Shown: positions 16,705 to 24,720 of the stretch, piece after piece | How positions within the stretch are numbered: position 1 is the stretch's first letter | How the letters are laid out: every line of letters starts with the position of its first letter | Source: Sphingomonas bacterium | GTDB lineage: Bacteria; Pseudomonadota; Alphaproteobacteria; Sphingomonadales; Sphingomonadaceae | DNA length: 51,888 nucleotides | Direction: 5' to 3' | Assembly: GCF_028293085.1 (NCBI RefSeq) | Contig: NZ_JAQGLC010000355.1 | Location: 1 to 51,888 of the forward strand | The notes under the pieces: generated by a model | Databases searched by the model: none | Told to the model about the DNA's origin: nothing | The model's input: the letters and a program-made list of their open reading frames with translations, nothing else | Made by a program: the position numbers and the translations under genes

Positions 16705-18083
16705 TCGTCTCGATCAATCCGGCGACGGGTGCCGAAACGGCGCAGTTCGCGGTCGACACCCCGGCCCAGGTCGATGCGACGCTGGCCCGCGCCGCGCAGG
16801 CGCAACGCCGCTGGCGCACGGCGGCCGTCGAGGAGCGCACAACATTGCTCCGCGCGATCGCAGCGACCTTGCGCGCCCGCAAGCCGATGCTCGCCCGCCT
16901 CATCACCGGGGAGATGGGCAAGCCGATCGGCGAGGCCGAGGGCGAAGTCGAGAAATGCGCGTTCAACTGCGATTTCTATGCCGATGCCGCGCCGGCGATG
17001 ATCGCCGACATGGCGGTACCGGGTGTCGCCAATACCGAGCTGATGTTCGATCCGCTCGGTGTCGTGCTGGCGATCATGCCGTGGAACTATCCTTTGTGGC
17101 AGGTCTTCCGCTTCGTCGCCCCGGCGCTCGCCGCTGGCAATGGCGTGATCCTGAAGCATGCCGCCAATGTCACCGGCTGTGCCCGCGCGATTGCGGAGGT
17201 GATCGCCGAGGCTGGCTGCCCGGCGGGGCTGTTCGGGCTGGTCGTGGTCGAGCCGGACCAGATCGAGGCCATCATCGCCGATCCGCGTATCGCCGCCGTC
17301 ACGCTCACCGGATCGACTCAGGTCGGGATGATCGTCGCGAGCCAGGCGGGGCGGGCGCTGAAGAAGCAGGTGCTCGAGCTTGGCGGTTCCGATCCGTTCA
17401 TCATATTGGCCGATGCCGATCTCGATCATGCCGCGCGCATGGCGGTAGTGGCGCGCTTCACCAATGCCGGGCAGAGCTGCGTCAACGCCAAGCGCTTCAT
17501 CGTCGAAGCGGCAGTGATGGACGGCTTCGTCGAGCGCTTCGTCGATCATGCCACGCGCCTGAAGCTGGGCGACCCGCTGGATCGCGCGACCACCCTCGGC
17601 CCGCTCGCGCGCGACAATCTGCGCGCCGCGATCGACGATCAGGTCCGGCGCAGCGTCGCGGCCGGCGCGCGATTGCTGACCGGCGGGGCGATGCCCAACG
17701 GGCCGGGCTTCTTCTATCCGCCGACCCTGCTCGGCGAGGTGACCCCCGGCATGGCCGCGTTTGACGAGGAGACTTTCGGGCCCGCCGCAGCAATCGTCCG
17801 CGCCGCCGATGCCGAGGACGCGATCGAGCTCGCCAACCGCACCGCCTTCGGGCTCGGCGCATCGCTCTGGACCGCCGATCTCGATCGCGCGCGCGGCCTG
17901 GTGCGGCGGATCGATGCGGGCGCCGTGTTCGTCAACGCGGTGGTCGCGTCCGATCCGCGCGTACCGTTCGGCGGGATCAAGCAATCGGGCTATGGCCGCG
18001 AGCTCGGCGCTCACGGCTTGAGGGAGTTCACCAACATGAAGACCGTGCGCATCGACGCCGCGCCGGCGCTGGCCACACCATGA
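16701..18083 (+). CDS. NAD(P)-dependent semialdehyde dehydrogenase, GabD-like
   Basis: Aldehyde dehydrogenase of 460 residues that oxidises a semialdehyde to the acid. Seen: MPWNYPLWQ (cofactor-site Asn), VTLTGSTQVG, the general-base Glu in LELGGSDPFI, and the nucleophilic Cys in NAGQSCVNAKRF. The sequence fits the succinate-semialdehyde dehydrogenase branch, but the length (short N-terminus) and neighbours leave other dicarboxylic semialdehydes possible. It overlaps its neighbours on both sides by 4 bases, so it belongs to the lactonase operon. No decarboxylase that would make a semialdehyde from the preceding 2-oxoacid is visible, a gap in any proposed route. Confidence 0.9.
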   Translation: MIVSINPATGAETAQFAVDTPAQVDATLARAAQAQRRWRTAAVEERTTLLRAIAATLRARKPMLARLITGEMGKPIGEAEGEVEKCAFNCDFYADAAPAMIADMAVPGVANTELMFDPLGVVLAIMPWNYPLWQVFRFVAPALAAGNGVILKHAANVTGCARAIAEVIAEAGCPAGLFGLVVVEPDQIEAIIADPRIAAVTLTGSTQVGMIVASQAGRALKKQVLELGGSDPFIILADADLDHAARMAVVARFTNAGQSCVNAKRFIVEAAVMDGFVERFVDHATRLKLGDPLDRATTLGPLARDNLRAAIDDQVRRSVAAGARLLTGGAMPNGPGFFYPPTLLGEVTPGMAAFDEETFGPAAAIVRAADAEDAIELANRTAFGLGASLWTADLDRARGLVRRIDAGAVFVNAVVASDPRVPFGGIKQSGYGRELGAHGLREFTNMKTVRIDAAPALATP

Positions 18084-18478
18084 CCGGCGCGATCCTCCGC
18101 CCCGCCGACCTGCCGGTGAAGGACCGCGGCGGCGGCATCCGCACCACCCCGCTGGTGACGGCAAAGGTTGGATCCCGGTCGATGCTCAACGGCATCACCA
18201 CGCTCGATCCCGGCGCCGCGGTGCCGCTCCACACACATAATTGCGAGGAGAGCGTGGTCGTGCTGTCGGGCCATGCCCGCGCTTTTATCGACGGGGTCGA
18301 AACCGATCTGGTTGCGCGCGACACGACCTGGATTCCGGCCGAGGTGCCGCATTTCTTCCGCAACATCTCCGATACCGAGCCGATGTCGATTCTGTGGACC
18401 TATGCCTCGATCGATGCGACGCGGACGATCGTGGCGACCGGCATCACCACCCGGATCGACGAGGAGCGCGGCCAATGA
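18080..18478 (+). CDS. Cupin-domain protein
   Basis: Small beta-barrel protein of 132 residues. The two cupin motifs are visible: a first motif around VPLHTHNCEESVVVLSGHARAF, which supplies the His-x-His and Glu metal ligands, and a second around WIPAEVPHFFRN with the later His. Family members range from isomerases and dioxygenases to metal-binding accessory proteins, and length gives no decision. It is coupled by ATGA overlaps to the semialdehyde dehydrogenase before it and the monooxygenase-fold protein after it, so it probably acts on a pathway intermediate. Confidence 0.85.
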   Translation: MTGAILRPADLPVKDRGGGIRTTPLVTAKVGSRSMLNGITTLDPGAAVPLHTHNCEESVVVLSGHARAFIDGVETDLVARDTTWIPAEVPHFFRNISDTEPMSILWTYASIDATRTIVATGITTRIDEERGQ

Positions 18479-18789
18479 TCCAGGAGATTGCGCGGCTGGT
18501 GGTGAAGCCCGGCGACGAGGCCGCGTTCGAGGCCGGCGCGGCGCAGGCGGCGGCGTTGTTCAAGGGCGCGGCGGGCTGCCACGCGATGCGGCTGCATCGC
18601 TCGCACGAGGTGCCGGGACGTTACTGGCTGGTGATCGCCTGGGATTCGGTCGAGGCGCATCTCGCCTTTCGCGAGACCGGGGATTTTGGCGAGTGGCGCC
18701 GGCTGGTCGGCAATTATTTCGCCGAACCGCCCCAGGTCGAGCACGGCATCCCGACCGGGGCCGGTTTCGATCCAGTCCGGGAAACGTAA
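18475..18789 (+). CDS. Antibiotic-biosynthesis-monooxygenase-fold protein
   Basis: Protein of 104 residues with the ferredoxin-like ABM fold: IQEIARLVVKPGDEAAFEAG (strand 1, helix 1), FKGAAGCHAMRLHRSHE, then RYWLVIAWDSVEAHLAFRET and a final helix around WRRLVGNYF. Such proteins act as cofactor-free oxygenases, heme-degrading enzymes or isomerases, or have no known activity. The ATG overlaps the cupin stop, making this the last gene of the lactonase operon. It converges on the porin gene with a 10-base gap. Confidence 0.78.
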   Translation: MIQEIARLVVKPGDEAAFEAGAAQAAALFKGAAGCHAMRLHRSHEVPGRYWLVIAWDSVEAHLAFRETGDFGEWRRLVGNYFAEPPQVEHGIPTGAGFDPVRET

Positions 18790-18799
18790 CGAACAGGCG

Positions 18800-19936
18800 T
18801 CACTCCGCCGGGATGGCGAAGGAGAAACGGACGCCCGCGACCAGCGCATTGCCGAGGCCGGGCGCCCATCCCGGGTTGATCACATATTGCATGTCGGGCT
18901 GCACCGTGACGCCGGGCAGCACCTTGCGGGCATAGGTCAGTTCGATCGCCGTCTCGGCACTGTCGGCCGTGCCGGGCGCAAACAGGTTGCGCCGCGCCGG
19001 ATCGCCGAGCCGGGCATGCGCGACCGCGAGCCCGATCTGGCTTGGGCCATCGTGCCACAGCGCGCCACCGCCGAGATACAGCCCGATCGGATTGACGCGA
19101 TCGCTCGCCGCGCCGACCCGCACCCAGCCATGGAGCGATCCCGTTCCATGCTTCGCGATTTCGCCCTCCAGAAGGGCATAAGCGCCCTGGCTTACGCCGC
19201 GTTTCGCGCCGGGGTCGAGCGGATCGAACCGGGTCGTATAATGCCAGGCGCCAAGCTGCACCTCGACACGCCCCATCTTGCGCTCCACCTCGGCGACCAG
19301 CAAGGCGCCCCGCACGCCGGGCAGGCGCAGCACGGTGCGTCGTGGATTGGACGCGCTGCCCGCCACCGCATCGAACACCCCCAGACGTCCGGTCCAGCCA
19401 TTGGCTTTGTATCGCACCATCGCCGCGGTGGCCGGGGCGGGGAAGATCGACGGGCCGTTGACGCCCGATTGCGAGAAATCGGGGCCGATGCCGAACGAGC
19501 TGTTGAGGAAGATCTTGCCGACCGACTGGATATCGAATTCGGTGTTGAGGTCGATCAGCCCGGCCTTGGCGAACAGAGTGTGAGCCACCGGCACGCCGAT
19601 CCATGCTTCGTACGGCCGGATCGCGCTATTGGCCTGGACGTTGCTGACGGTCTGCGCGTCGCCGACAAAGCGGCCGGAGAAATCGGGCCGTTGCACCGCA
19701 AGGACATCGACGAACAGCTCCGCGCCGTCGATGCCGAACACGCTGCCGTCGACCGAGGCGGTCACATCGCCGCGGCCCAGCCACACCGTGCCGCGCCTGA
19801 TGCCGCCGTCGACGTTGGAAAGCACATCGGTGACATAGGTCGCGCCGAACTCGACCGGCTTGCGGTCCTCGGCCCGGGCGACAGCCGGTGCGGCAAGCAG
19901 CAACGCTGCCAGAGATACCGCACCGCCCCGCTTCAT
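18800..19936 (-). CDS. OprB-family outer-membrane porin
   Basis: Predicted outer-membrane beta-barrel of 378 residues with a signal peptide (MKRGGAVSLAALLLAAPAVA, cleaved near ARA-ED). Family features: a long series of alternating strands (ELFVDVLAVQRPDFSG, YEAWIGVPVAHTLFAKAGLI, ARKVLPGVTVQPDMQYVINP) and a C-terminal strand ending VRFSFAIPAE. OprB porins pass carbohydrates and small solutes. The ATG at 19936 overlaps the stop of astD by 4 bases, so the porin is last in the astC-astD-porin run; in that context it may admit arginine or a related nutrient. The true channel specificity cannot be read from sequence. Confidence 0.83.
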   Translation of the reverse strand: MKRGGAVSLAALLLAAPAVARAEDRKPVEFGATYVTDVLSNVDGGIRRGTVWLGRGDVTASVDGSVFGIDGAELFVDVLAVQRPDFSGRFVGDAQTVSNVQANSAIRPYEAWIGVPVAHTLFAKAGLIDLNTEFDIQSVGKIFLNSSFGIGPDFSQSGVNGPSIFPAPATAAMVRYKANGWTGRLGVFDAVAGSASNPRRTVLRLPGVRGALLVAEVERKMGRVEVQLGAWHYTTRFDPLDPGAKRGVSQGAYALLEGEIAKHGTGSLHGWVRVGAASDRVNPIGLYLGGGALWHDGPSQIGLAVAHARLGDPARRNLFAPGTADSAETAIELTYARKVLPGVTVQPDMQYVINPGWAPGLGNALVAGVRFSFAIPAE

Positions 19937-21351
19937 CCGGTAAGGCCGCGCAGTTCGCCAATCTGGTCGACGACCCGGTCCGCCTCGAAGCTCGCGACGG
20001 GATAGGCGCAATAATCGGCGGCATACCAGGCGCTGGGGCGATGATTGCCCGACGCGCCGAGCCCGCCGAACGGCATCGATCCCGCCGCACCCGTGGTCGG
20101 GCGGTTGCGGTTGACCACGCCCGCGCGGATGCGCCGCTGGAATTGCCCCCACAGCGCATCGTCGTCGCTGATCAGTCCGGCGGACAGACCGAACCGGGTG
20201 TCGTTCGCGGCGGCGATCGCGGCCTCGAAATCGGCGACGCGGCGGACCTGGAGGAGCGGCCCGAAAATCTCGTCGTCAGGCGCGTCGATCCCGGTCACGT
20301 CGAGGATCGCCGGCCCGACAAAGGCGGTCGTCAGGCCCGGCCTTGCCTCGAACGGGCGGATGGCGATCGCGCCGAGCTTCATCAGTCCCTCGGCCTGCAG
20401 CGACACCCGCGCTGCCGCCGCCGGGGAGATCAGCGGCCCCATAAAAGGTTCGGGGCTGTCGTTCCACGCGCCGACGGTCAGCCGGTCGGAAAGCGCGGCG
20501 ACCGCGTCTACGATCGCGTCGCCAGCGGCGCCCTCGGGCACGATCAGCCGGCGCGCGCAGGAACAGCGCTGGCCGCTGGTGATGAAGGCCGACGCGATGA
20601 CGATCGAGGCGATCGCCTCGGGTGCGCCGTCCCAGGCGATCAGCGGGTTGTTGCCGCCGAGCTCGAGCGCGAGGATCACCTTGGGCCGATCGGCAAAGGC
20701 GCGGGTGAAATACGCCCCGGCGCCGGCCGATCCGGTGAAGAGCAGCCCGTCGATATCCTCGGCGATCAGCGCCGCGCCGGTATCCCGGCCGCCCTGGACG
20801 ACCGCGAACACGCCTTCGGGCACGCCGGCCTTGCGCATCGCCGCGCCGATCAGCTCGCCGGTCAGCGGCGTTTCCTCGGACGGCTTGAACACCACCGTGT
20901 TCCCCGCGAGCAATGCCGGCACGATATGCCCGTTGGGCAGATGCCCCGGGAAATTATACGGCCCCAGCACCGCCATCACGCCGTGCGGCCGGTGGCGCAG
21001 CACCGCGCGGCCGAACGGCGCGGCCTGCTCGCGGCCGCCGGTGCGCTCGGCATGAGCGGCGATCGACAGGTCGACCTTGCCGATCATCGAGGCGACCTCT
21101 GTCCGGGTCTCCCACAAGGGCTTGCCGGTCTCGCGAGAGATCGCGGTCGCGATGGCGTCGGCGTCTGCCTGCAGCGCGTCGCGGTAGCGGCGGACCAGCG
21201 CGACCCGCTCCTCGATCGTCGTCGCCGACCAATCGGCGAAGGCGGCACGCGCCGTGGAAATGGCCGCGGCGCATTCTTCCGCCGATGCCGCCGCGCCCGT
21301 CCAGACGATCTCGCCGGTGGCCGGATCGCGCGATTCGAAGATACTGGTCAT
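19933..21351 (-). CDS. astD: Succinylglutamate-semialdehyde dehydrogenase
   Basis: Fourth enzyme of the arginine succinyltransferase pathway; oxidises N-succinylglutamate semialdehyde to N-succinylglutamate. 472 residues, normal for AstD. Seen: the AstD-like N-terminus (ESRDPATGEIVWTG), TRTEVASMIGKVDLSIAAH, GPYNFPGHLPNGHIVPAL, VILALELGGNNPLIAWDG with the general-base Glu, and SGQRCSCARRLIV with the catalytic Cys. The ATG at 21351 was chosen because it follows the astC stop after one base. It sits between astC and a porin gene. The order astC-astD matches known ast operons, but astA is about 6 kb away and astB and astE are not in the window. Confidence 0.92.
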   Translation of the reverse strand: MTSIFESRDPATGEIVWTGAAASAEECAAAISTARAAFADWSATTIEERVALVRRYRDALQADADAIATAISRETGKPLWETRTEVASMIGKVDLSIAAHAERTGGREQAAPFGRAVLRHRPHGVMAVLGPYNFPGHLPNGHIVPALLAGNTVVFKPSEETPLTGELIGAAMRKAGVPEGVFAVVQGGRDTGAALIAEDIDGLLFTGSAGAGAYFTRAFADRPKVILALELGGNNPLIAWDGAPEAIASIVIASAFITSGQRCSCARRLIVPEGAAGDAIVDAVAALSDRLTVGAWNDSPEPFMGPLISPAAAARVSLQAEGLMKLGAIAIRPFEARPGLTTAFVGPAILDVTGIDAPDDEIFGPLLQVRRVADFEAAIAAANDTRFGLSAGLISDDDALWGQFQRRIRAGVVNRNRPTTGAAGSMPFGGLGASGNHRPSAWYAADYCAYPVASFEADRVVDQIGELRGLTG

Positions 21352-21352
21352 G

Positions 21353-22543
21353 TCAGGCCGCCATTTCCGTGAGCATCGCGTTGCAGGTCTCGTCCATCCG
21401 TTCGAGGACGATCCCAGCTTCAGCATGCGACAGGTTGAGCGGCGGTAATAGCCGGATGCAATTCTCGCCGCCACCGGCGACTAGCAGCAGATGCTCGCGT
21501 GCAGCCTTCATGAAGGCGCGATTCTCGACCACCATCTTCACGCCGATCAGCAGGCCCTTGCCGCGCACCTCCGCGATCGTTTCGGGATAGCGCGCCTGCA
21601 GCCGCGCCAGCCCGTCGCGCAGATGCGCACTCACCTCGCGGACATGCGCCAGCATGTCGGGCGTCGCGATTTCGTCGAACGCGGCGATCGCCACTGCCAT
21701 CGCCAGCGGGTTGCCGCCAAAGGTCGTCCCGTGCACGCCCGGCACCATGCCGCTCGCCGCGTCGCGCGTCGCGAGGCACGCACCGACCGGGAAGCCGCCG
21801 CCCAAGGCCTTGGCCACCGCCATGATGTCGGGCTCGACGCCCTTGTGCCATTGATGCGCGAAGAGGCGGCCGGTGCGGCCCATGCCGCTCTGCACCTCGT
21901 CATGGATCAGCAGCACGCCGCTCGCGCTGCACGCCTGGCGCAGGCCCCGCAGCAGCTCTTCGGACATCTCGCGCGCGCCGCCCTCGCCCTGGACCGGTTC
22001 GATGATCACGGCGGCTGTCGTCGGTGCCGCGATCGCCGCGGCAATGGCCGGCCAGTCGTCGAGGCCGAGTTGAAGATAGCCGGGCAGCGCCGGGCCGAAG
22101 CCGTCGAGATAGCCGGCATTCCCCGACGCGTTGATCGCGGCATAGGTGCGGCCGTGGAAGGATCCCTTGAAGCCGATGATCACATCGCGATCGGGATTGC
22201 CCCGCGCGCTGTGATGGCGGCGCGCCATCTTCAGCGCGGCCTCGATCGCCTCGGTGCCCGAATTGGTGAAGAAAGCGAGATCGGCGAAGCTCGCGCCGGT
22301 CAGCCGGTCCGCCAGCTCTTCCTGGCCGGGAATGCGGAACATGTTGGAGATATGCCAGAGCTTGCCGGCCTGTTCGGTCAGCGCGGCGACGAGCTTCGGG
22401 TGGCAATGCCCCAGCGCATCGGTCGCGATCCCGCCGACGCAGTCGAGATAGCGATCGCCATTGTCGGCGATCAGCCAGCTTCCCTCGCCATGGGTGAAGG
22501 TGACGGGTGCGCGGTTATAGACGTTCAGAAGATGACCGGTCAT
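21353..22543 (-). CDS. astC: Succinylornithine/acetylornithine aminotransferase
   Basis: Class III PLP aminotransferase of 396 residues. In the ast pathway it converts N-succinylornithine to the semialdehyde used by AstD; homologues (ArgD) do the reverse-type step in arginine synthesis, and the two are hard to separate by sequence. Seen: FTNSGTEAIEAALKMAR, IHDEVQSGMGRTGRLFAHQW (PLP-ring Asp) and the Schiff-base Lys in MAVAKALGGGFPVGA. Coupling to astD supports the AstC name. The start at 22543 is an ATG 27 bases inside a longer frame and fits the family N-terminus (LLNVYNRAPVTF). The 130 bases upstream hold a short inverted repeat that could be regulatory. Confidence 0.87.
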   Translation of the reverse strand: MTGHLLNVYNRAPVTFTHGEGSWLIADNGDRYLDCVGGIATDALGHCHPKLVAALTEQAGKLWHISNMFRIPGQEELADRLTGASFADLAFFTNSGTEAIEAALKMARRHHSARGNPDRDVIIGFKGSFHGRTYAAINASGNAGYLDGFGPALPGYLQLGLDDWPAIAAAIAAPTTAAVIIEPVQGEGGAREMSEELLRGLRQACSASGVLLIHDEVQSGMGRTGRLFAHQWHKGVEPDIMAVAKALGGGFPVGACLATRDAASGMVPGVHGTTFGGNPLAMAVAIAAFDEIATPDMLAHVREVSAHLRDGLARLQARYPETIAEVRGKGLLIGVKMVVENRAFMKAAREHLLLVAGGGENCIRLLPPLNLSHAEAGIVLERMDETCNAMLTEMAA

Positions 22544-22630
22544 TGCTCGCTCCAGATGCTTGAGACGCATCGATCAATAGCGAATATGGGCAGGGTCGGC
22601 GCAGGTTTCCCGAGGAGAATCAACGAAACT

Positions 22631-22650
22631 TCGTCACCTGTTGATGACGA
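22631..22650. promoter_or_regulatory. Weak inverted repeat upstream of astC
   Basis: TCGTCA and TGACGA (6-base arms, 8-base spacer) lie 88 bases upstream of the astC start in a 130-base gap. No known ArgR-type box was recognised, so this is only a possible operator. Confidence 0.25.
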
Positions 22651-22673
22651 TCTGGAATGAATGATGCCTCGAC

Positions 22674-23573
22674 TCATGGGTGCGGCCCGCGCACGAGAGC
22701 ACTGTGAAGCGCGCGCCGGGTGGCGGCTGGTGCATCGGCCCAGGGGAAATGGCCGGCATGCGGGATCAGGATCGTGACCGCCTTTGGATAGGCGGCGCGC
22801 AGGGCGGGTTCGTAGCCGCGGATCCAGTCTTCGTCGCCGGCCAGGATGATCACGGGGAACAAGGGCCGAGCGGTCGCGCTGACGTCATAATGCCGGGCAT
22901 AATCGTCCGACAACGGTGCGACGTCCTGATGGAATGCCGCATCCGGCATGGCCTTCAGGAACGCGATGCCCCGGTCGCGGTGATGGAAGCTGCCCAGGAA
23001 TTTCAGCCTCATCGCTGCCAGTCGATCGCCGCGCGCGCGGGCGGCGTCATAAGCGGCCAGTTGCTTGATATCGAGGCGCTTGCGCCAGCTGTCGAACGGC
23101 GCCGGCGTCGGGTGCAGATCGGGCCCGACCGAATCCATCAGGATCAGGCGCTCGACATGATCGGGATGGGCGGCGGCAAAAGCCTGTGCGATCGCGCCGC
23201 CGAACGAGTGGCCGATCACGGCGATCCGCTCGGCACCCAGCGCGCGGCGGAGCGCCTCGACGTCGGCGACGCTCCCCGCAACCGTCAGGCGACTGCCGTC
23301 GCCGATCGCGGCGCGGGATTCGCCCGTGCCGCGCTGCTCGAGCAGGATCGCACGCCGGCCGTCCGCCGCCACCGCCTCGGCGATATCGCCCATGTAGCTG
23401 GCGTCGAGCCCCGGGCCGCCGGGCAGGATGACGACGGTCGGGCCATGGCCGCAGCTCCGATAGGCCAGCGTGCCGCCCTCCGCGGGAAAGTGGCGCAGCG
23501 CGCACCGCGCCGATGCGGGCGCTGCCGCGAGCAGTCCAAGCAGAGCCATACACAGGAGGGCGGGCCAGCTCAC
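22674..23573 (-). CDS. Exported alpha/beta hydrolase, iminopeptidase-like
   Basis: Exported serine hydrolase of 299 residues. A GTG start at 23573 overlaps the upstream esterase stop (GTGA) and gives a signal peptide (SWPALLCMALLGLLAAAPAS, then ARC); the Cys after the cleavage region could instead be a lipobox-like residue. Catalytic motifs: ILPGGPGLDASYM (the HGGPG-type oxyanion motif of proline iminopeptidases, with Pro for His), Ser in VIGHSFGGAIAQ, Asp in LAGDEDWIRG and His in IPHAGHFPWADAP. The form fits proline-iminopeptidase-like or epoxide-hydrolase-like enzymes. It is co-transcribed with the preceding esterase. The substrate is not evident. Confidence 0.86.
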   Translation of the reverse strand: MSWPALLCMALLGLLAAAPASARCALRHFPAEGGTLAYRSCGHGPTVVILPGGPGLDASYMGDIAEAVAADGRRAILLEQRGTGESRAAIGDGSRLTVAGSVADVEALRRALGAERIAVIGHSFGGAIAQAFAAAHPDHVERLILMDSVGPDLHPTPAPFDSWRKRLDIKQLAAYDAARARGDRLAAMRLKFLGSFHHRDRGIAFLKAMPDAAFHQDVAPLSDDYARHYDVSATARPLFPVIILAGDEDWIRGYEPALRAAYPKAVTILIPHAGHFPWADAPAATRRALHSALVRGPHP

Positions 23574-24589
23574 CGCTTTGCCGGCGATACCGGGAAATAA
23601 TGGTCGAGATATTCGGTGACCTTGGCGAGTGCCTGCCTGTTCACCGCGTCGTCGGGCCCGCCGCCCGGCACCCTGGCGAAGCCGTGCGAGACGCCGGGAT
23701 ACATGACCAACTCGCTCGGCACGCCGGCGGCGCGCAGGGCGTCGTGGAGGCGCTGTGCCTGTTTCGGCGAGACGGTGACATCGGCCAGGCCATGCTGGAT
23801 CAGGAAGGGCGGGTCGTGCGCGTCGATATAGGCGAGCGGACTCGCCGAACGCGCCAGCCCGGCCGGGCATTGATGGACGGGACAGCCGAGATAGGCGTCT
23901 TCGCTCTTGTTGATCCCCGAACTGTCGTCCTTGCCGAGATCGGCCGCGTGCGATTCCAGATCGATGATGCCGTACCAGTCGATCACGCCCTGGACGCAGG
24001 CCGATGGCTGCGGCGTCCTCCCCGCGGGCGGGGTGAGGTCAGTTGCACCGCAGCCGGTGCCGATCAACGTCGCGATCTGGCTGCCGGCCGAGGAGCCCCA
24101 GGCGACGAAGCGGCTCGTATCGATATTGTAGGCGGTGGCGTGGCCGCGGAGCCACTGAATCGCCATCTCGACATCCATCACCGGCCCGGGGAAGCGGGCC
24201 TCGCTGCTGAACCGATAATTGACGCTCGCGACGACATAGCCGCGCGCCGCATAGGAGGCGAGCACGGCCGGGAAATCGGGGAAGGTGCCGCCGTCCCGCG
24301 CCGTACGATGAATCCAGGCGCCGCCATGGACGAAGACGATCACCGGCCTGGGCGCACCGCCGTCGGGCGGCAGATAGAGATCGAGCGTCAGTGGCCGGAA
24401 GCCGGAGAGCTCGGCGAAGGTGACGTCGCGCAGGCTGTGCACGCCGCCGGGATATTCCACCGGCGGGGTTGGCAGATAGCGGGACGGGGCGTCGTCCTTG
24501 TCCGGGGGGATATTCTCCTGCGCGAGCGCCGCGGTCGGGATCGAAAGGCTGGCGACCAGCAGGGCGGCGATGACGGTGCGGCGGATCAT
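23570..24589 (-). CDS. Exported carboxylesterase, HSL/BD-FAE-like
   Basis: Exported alpha/beta hydrolase of 339 residues with a clear signal peptide (MIRRTVIAALLVASLSIPTA, cleaved near ALA-QE). Seen: the oxyanion motif VFVHGGAWIHR, the nucleophile elbow WGSSAGSQ, a late Asp in HGLADVTVSPKQ and His in GVSHGFAR. These are typical of the hormone-sensitive-lipase/feruloyl-esterase-like group, which cleaves short-chain or aromatic esters. Four Cys residues in the middle (GTGCGATD, SACVQG, LGCPVHQCP) may form disulfides in the periplasm. It is transcribed with the next hydrolase through a 4-base overlap and lies after the TonB receptor gene and its hairpin terminator. Confidence 0.88.
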   Translation of the reverse strand: MIRRTVIAALLVASLSIPTAALAQENIPPDKDDAPSRYLPTPPVEYPGGVHSLRDVTFAELSGFRPLTLDLYLPPDGGAPRPVIVFVHGGAWIHRTARDGGTFPDFPAVLASYAARGYVVASVNYRFSSEARFPGPVMDVEMAIQWLRGHATAYNIDTSRFVAWGSSAGSQIATLIGTGCGATDLTPPAGRTPQPSACVQGVIDWYGIIDLESHAADLGKDDSSGINKSEDAYLGCPVHQCPAGLARSASPLAYIDAHDPPFLIQHGLADVTVSPKQAQRLHDALRAAGVPSELVMYPGVSHGFARVPGGGPDDAVNRQALAKVTEYLDHYFPVSPAKR

Positions 24590-24668
24590 GACTGGGTTCC
24601 CGGAACAGGCGGGGCGATCATCGTCGCCTCATTGGCGGGGGCATCGGCAAGGTCGCCGGCTATTGAAT

Positions 24669-24694
24669 CCGCGGCGGCCTTTCGGCCGCCGCGG
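24669..24694 (-). terminator. Strong hairpin after TonB receptor gene
   Basis: Perfect 11-base arms CCGCGGCGGCC / GGCCGCCGCGG around a TTTC loop (GAAA on the transcribed minus strand, a stable tetraloop), 26 bases beyond the receptor stop. No T-tract follows, but stem and position fit transcription termination between the receptor and esterase genes. Confidence 0.6.
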
Positions 24695-24720
24695 GGACTG
24701 TTGCGGTGTTGCCGCGCCCG

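Noticed and set aside
9495..18789. 2-methylcitrate cycle with AcnD
   Set aside because: The hydratase length is compatible, but there is no methylcitrate synthase, methylisocitrate lyase or prpF, and a lactonase and IDH-type enzyme do not belong to that cycle.
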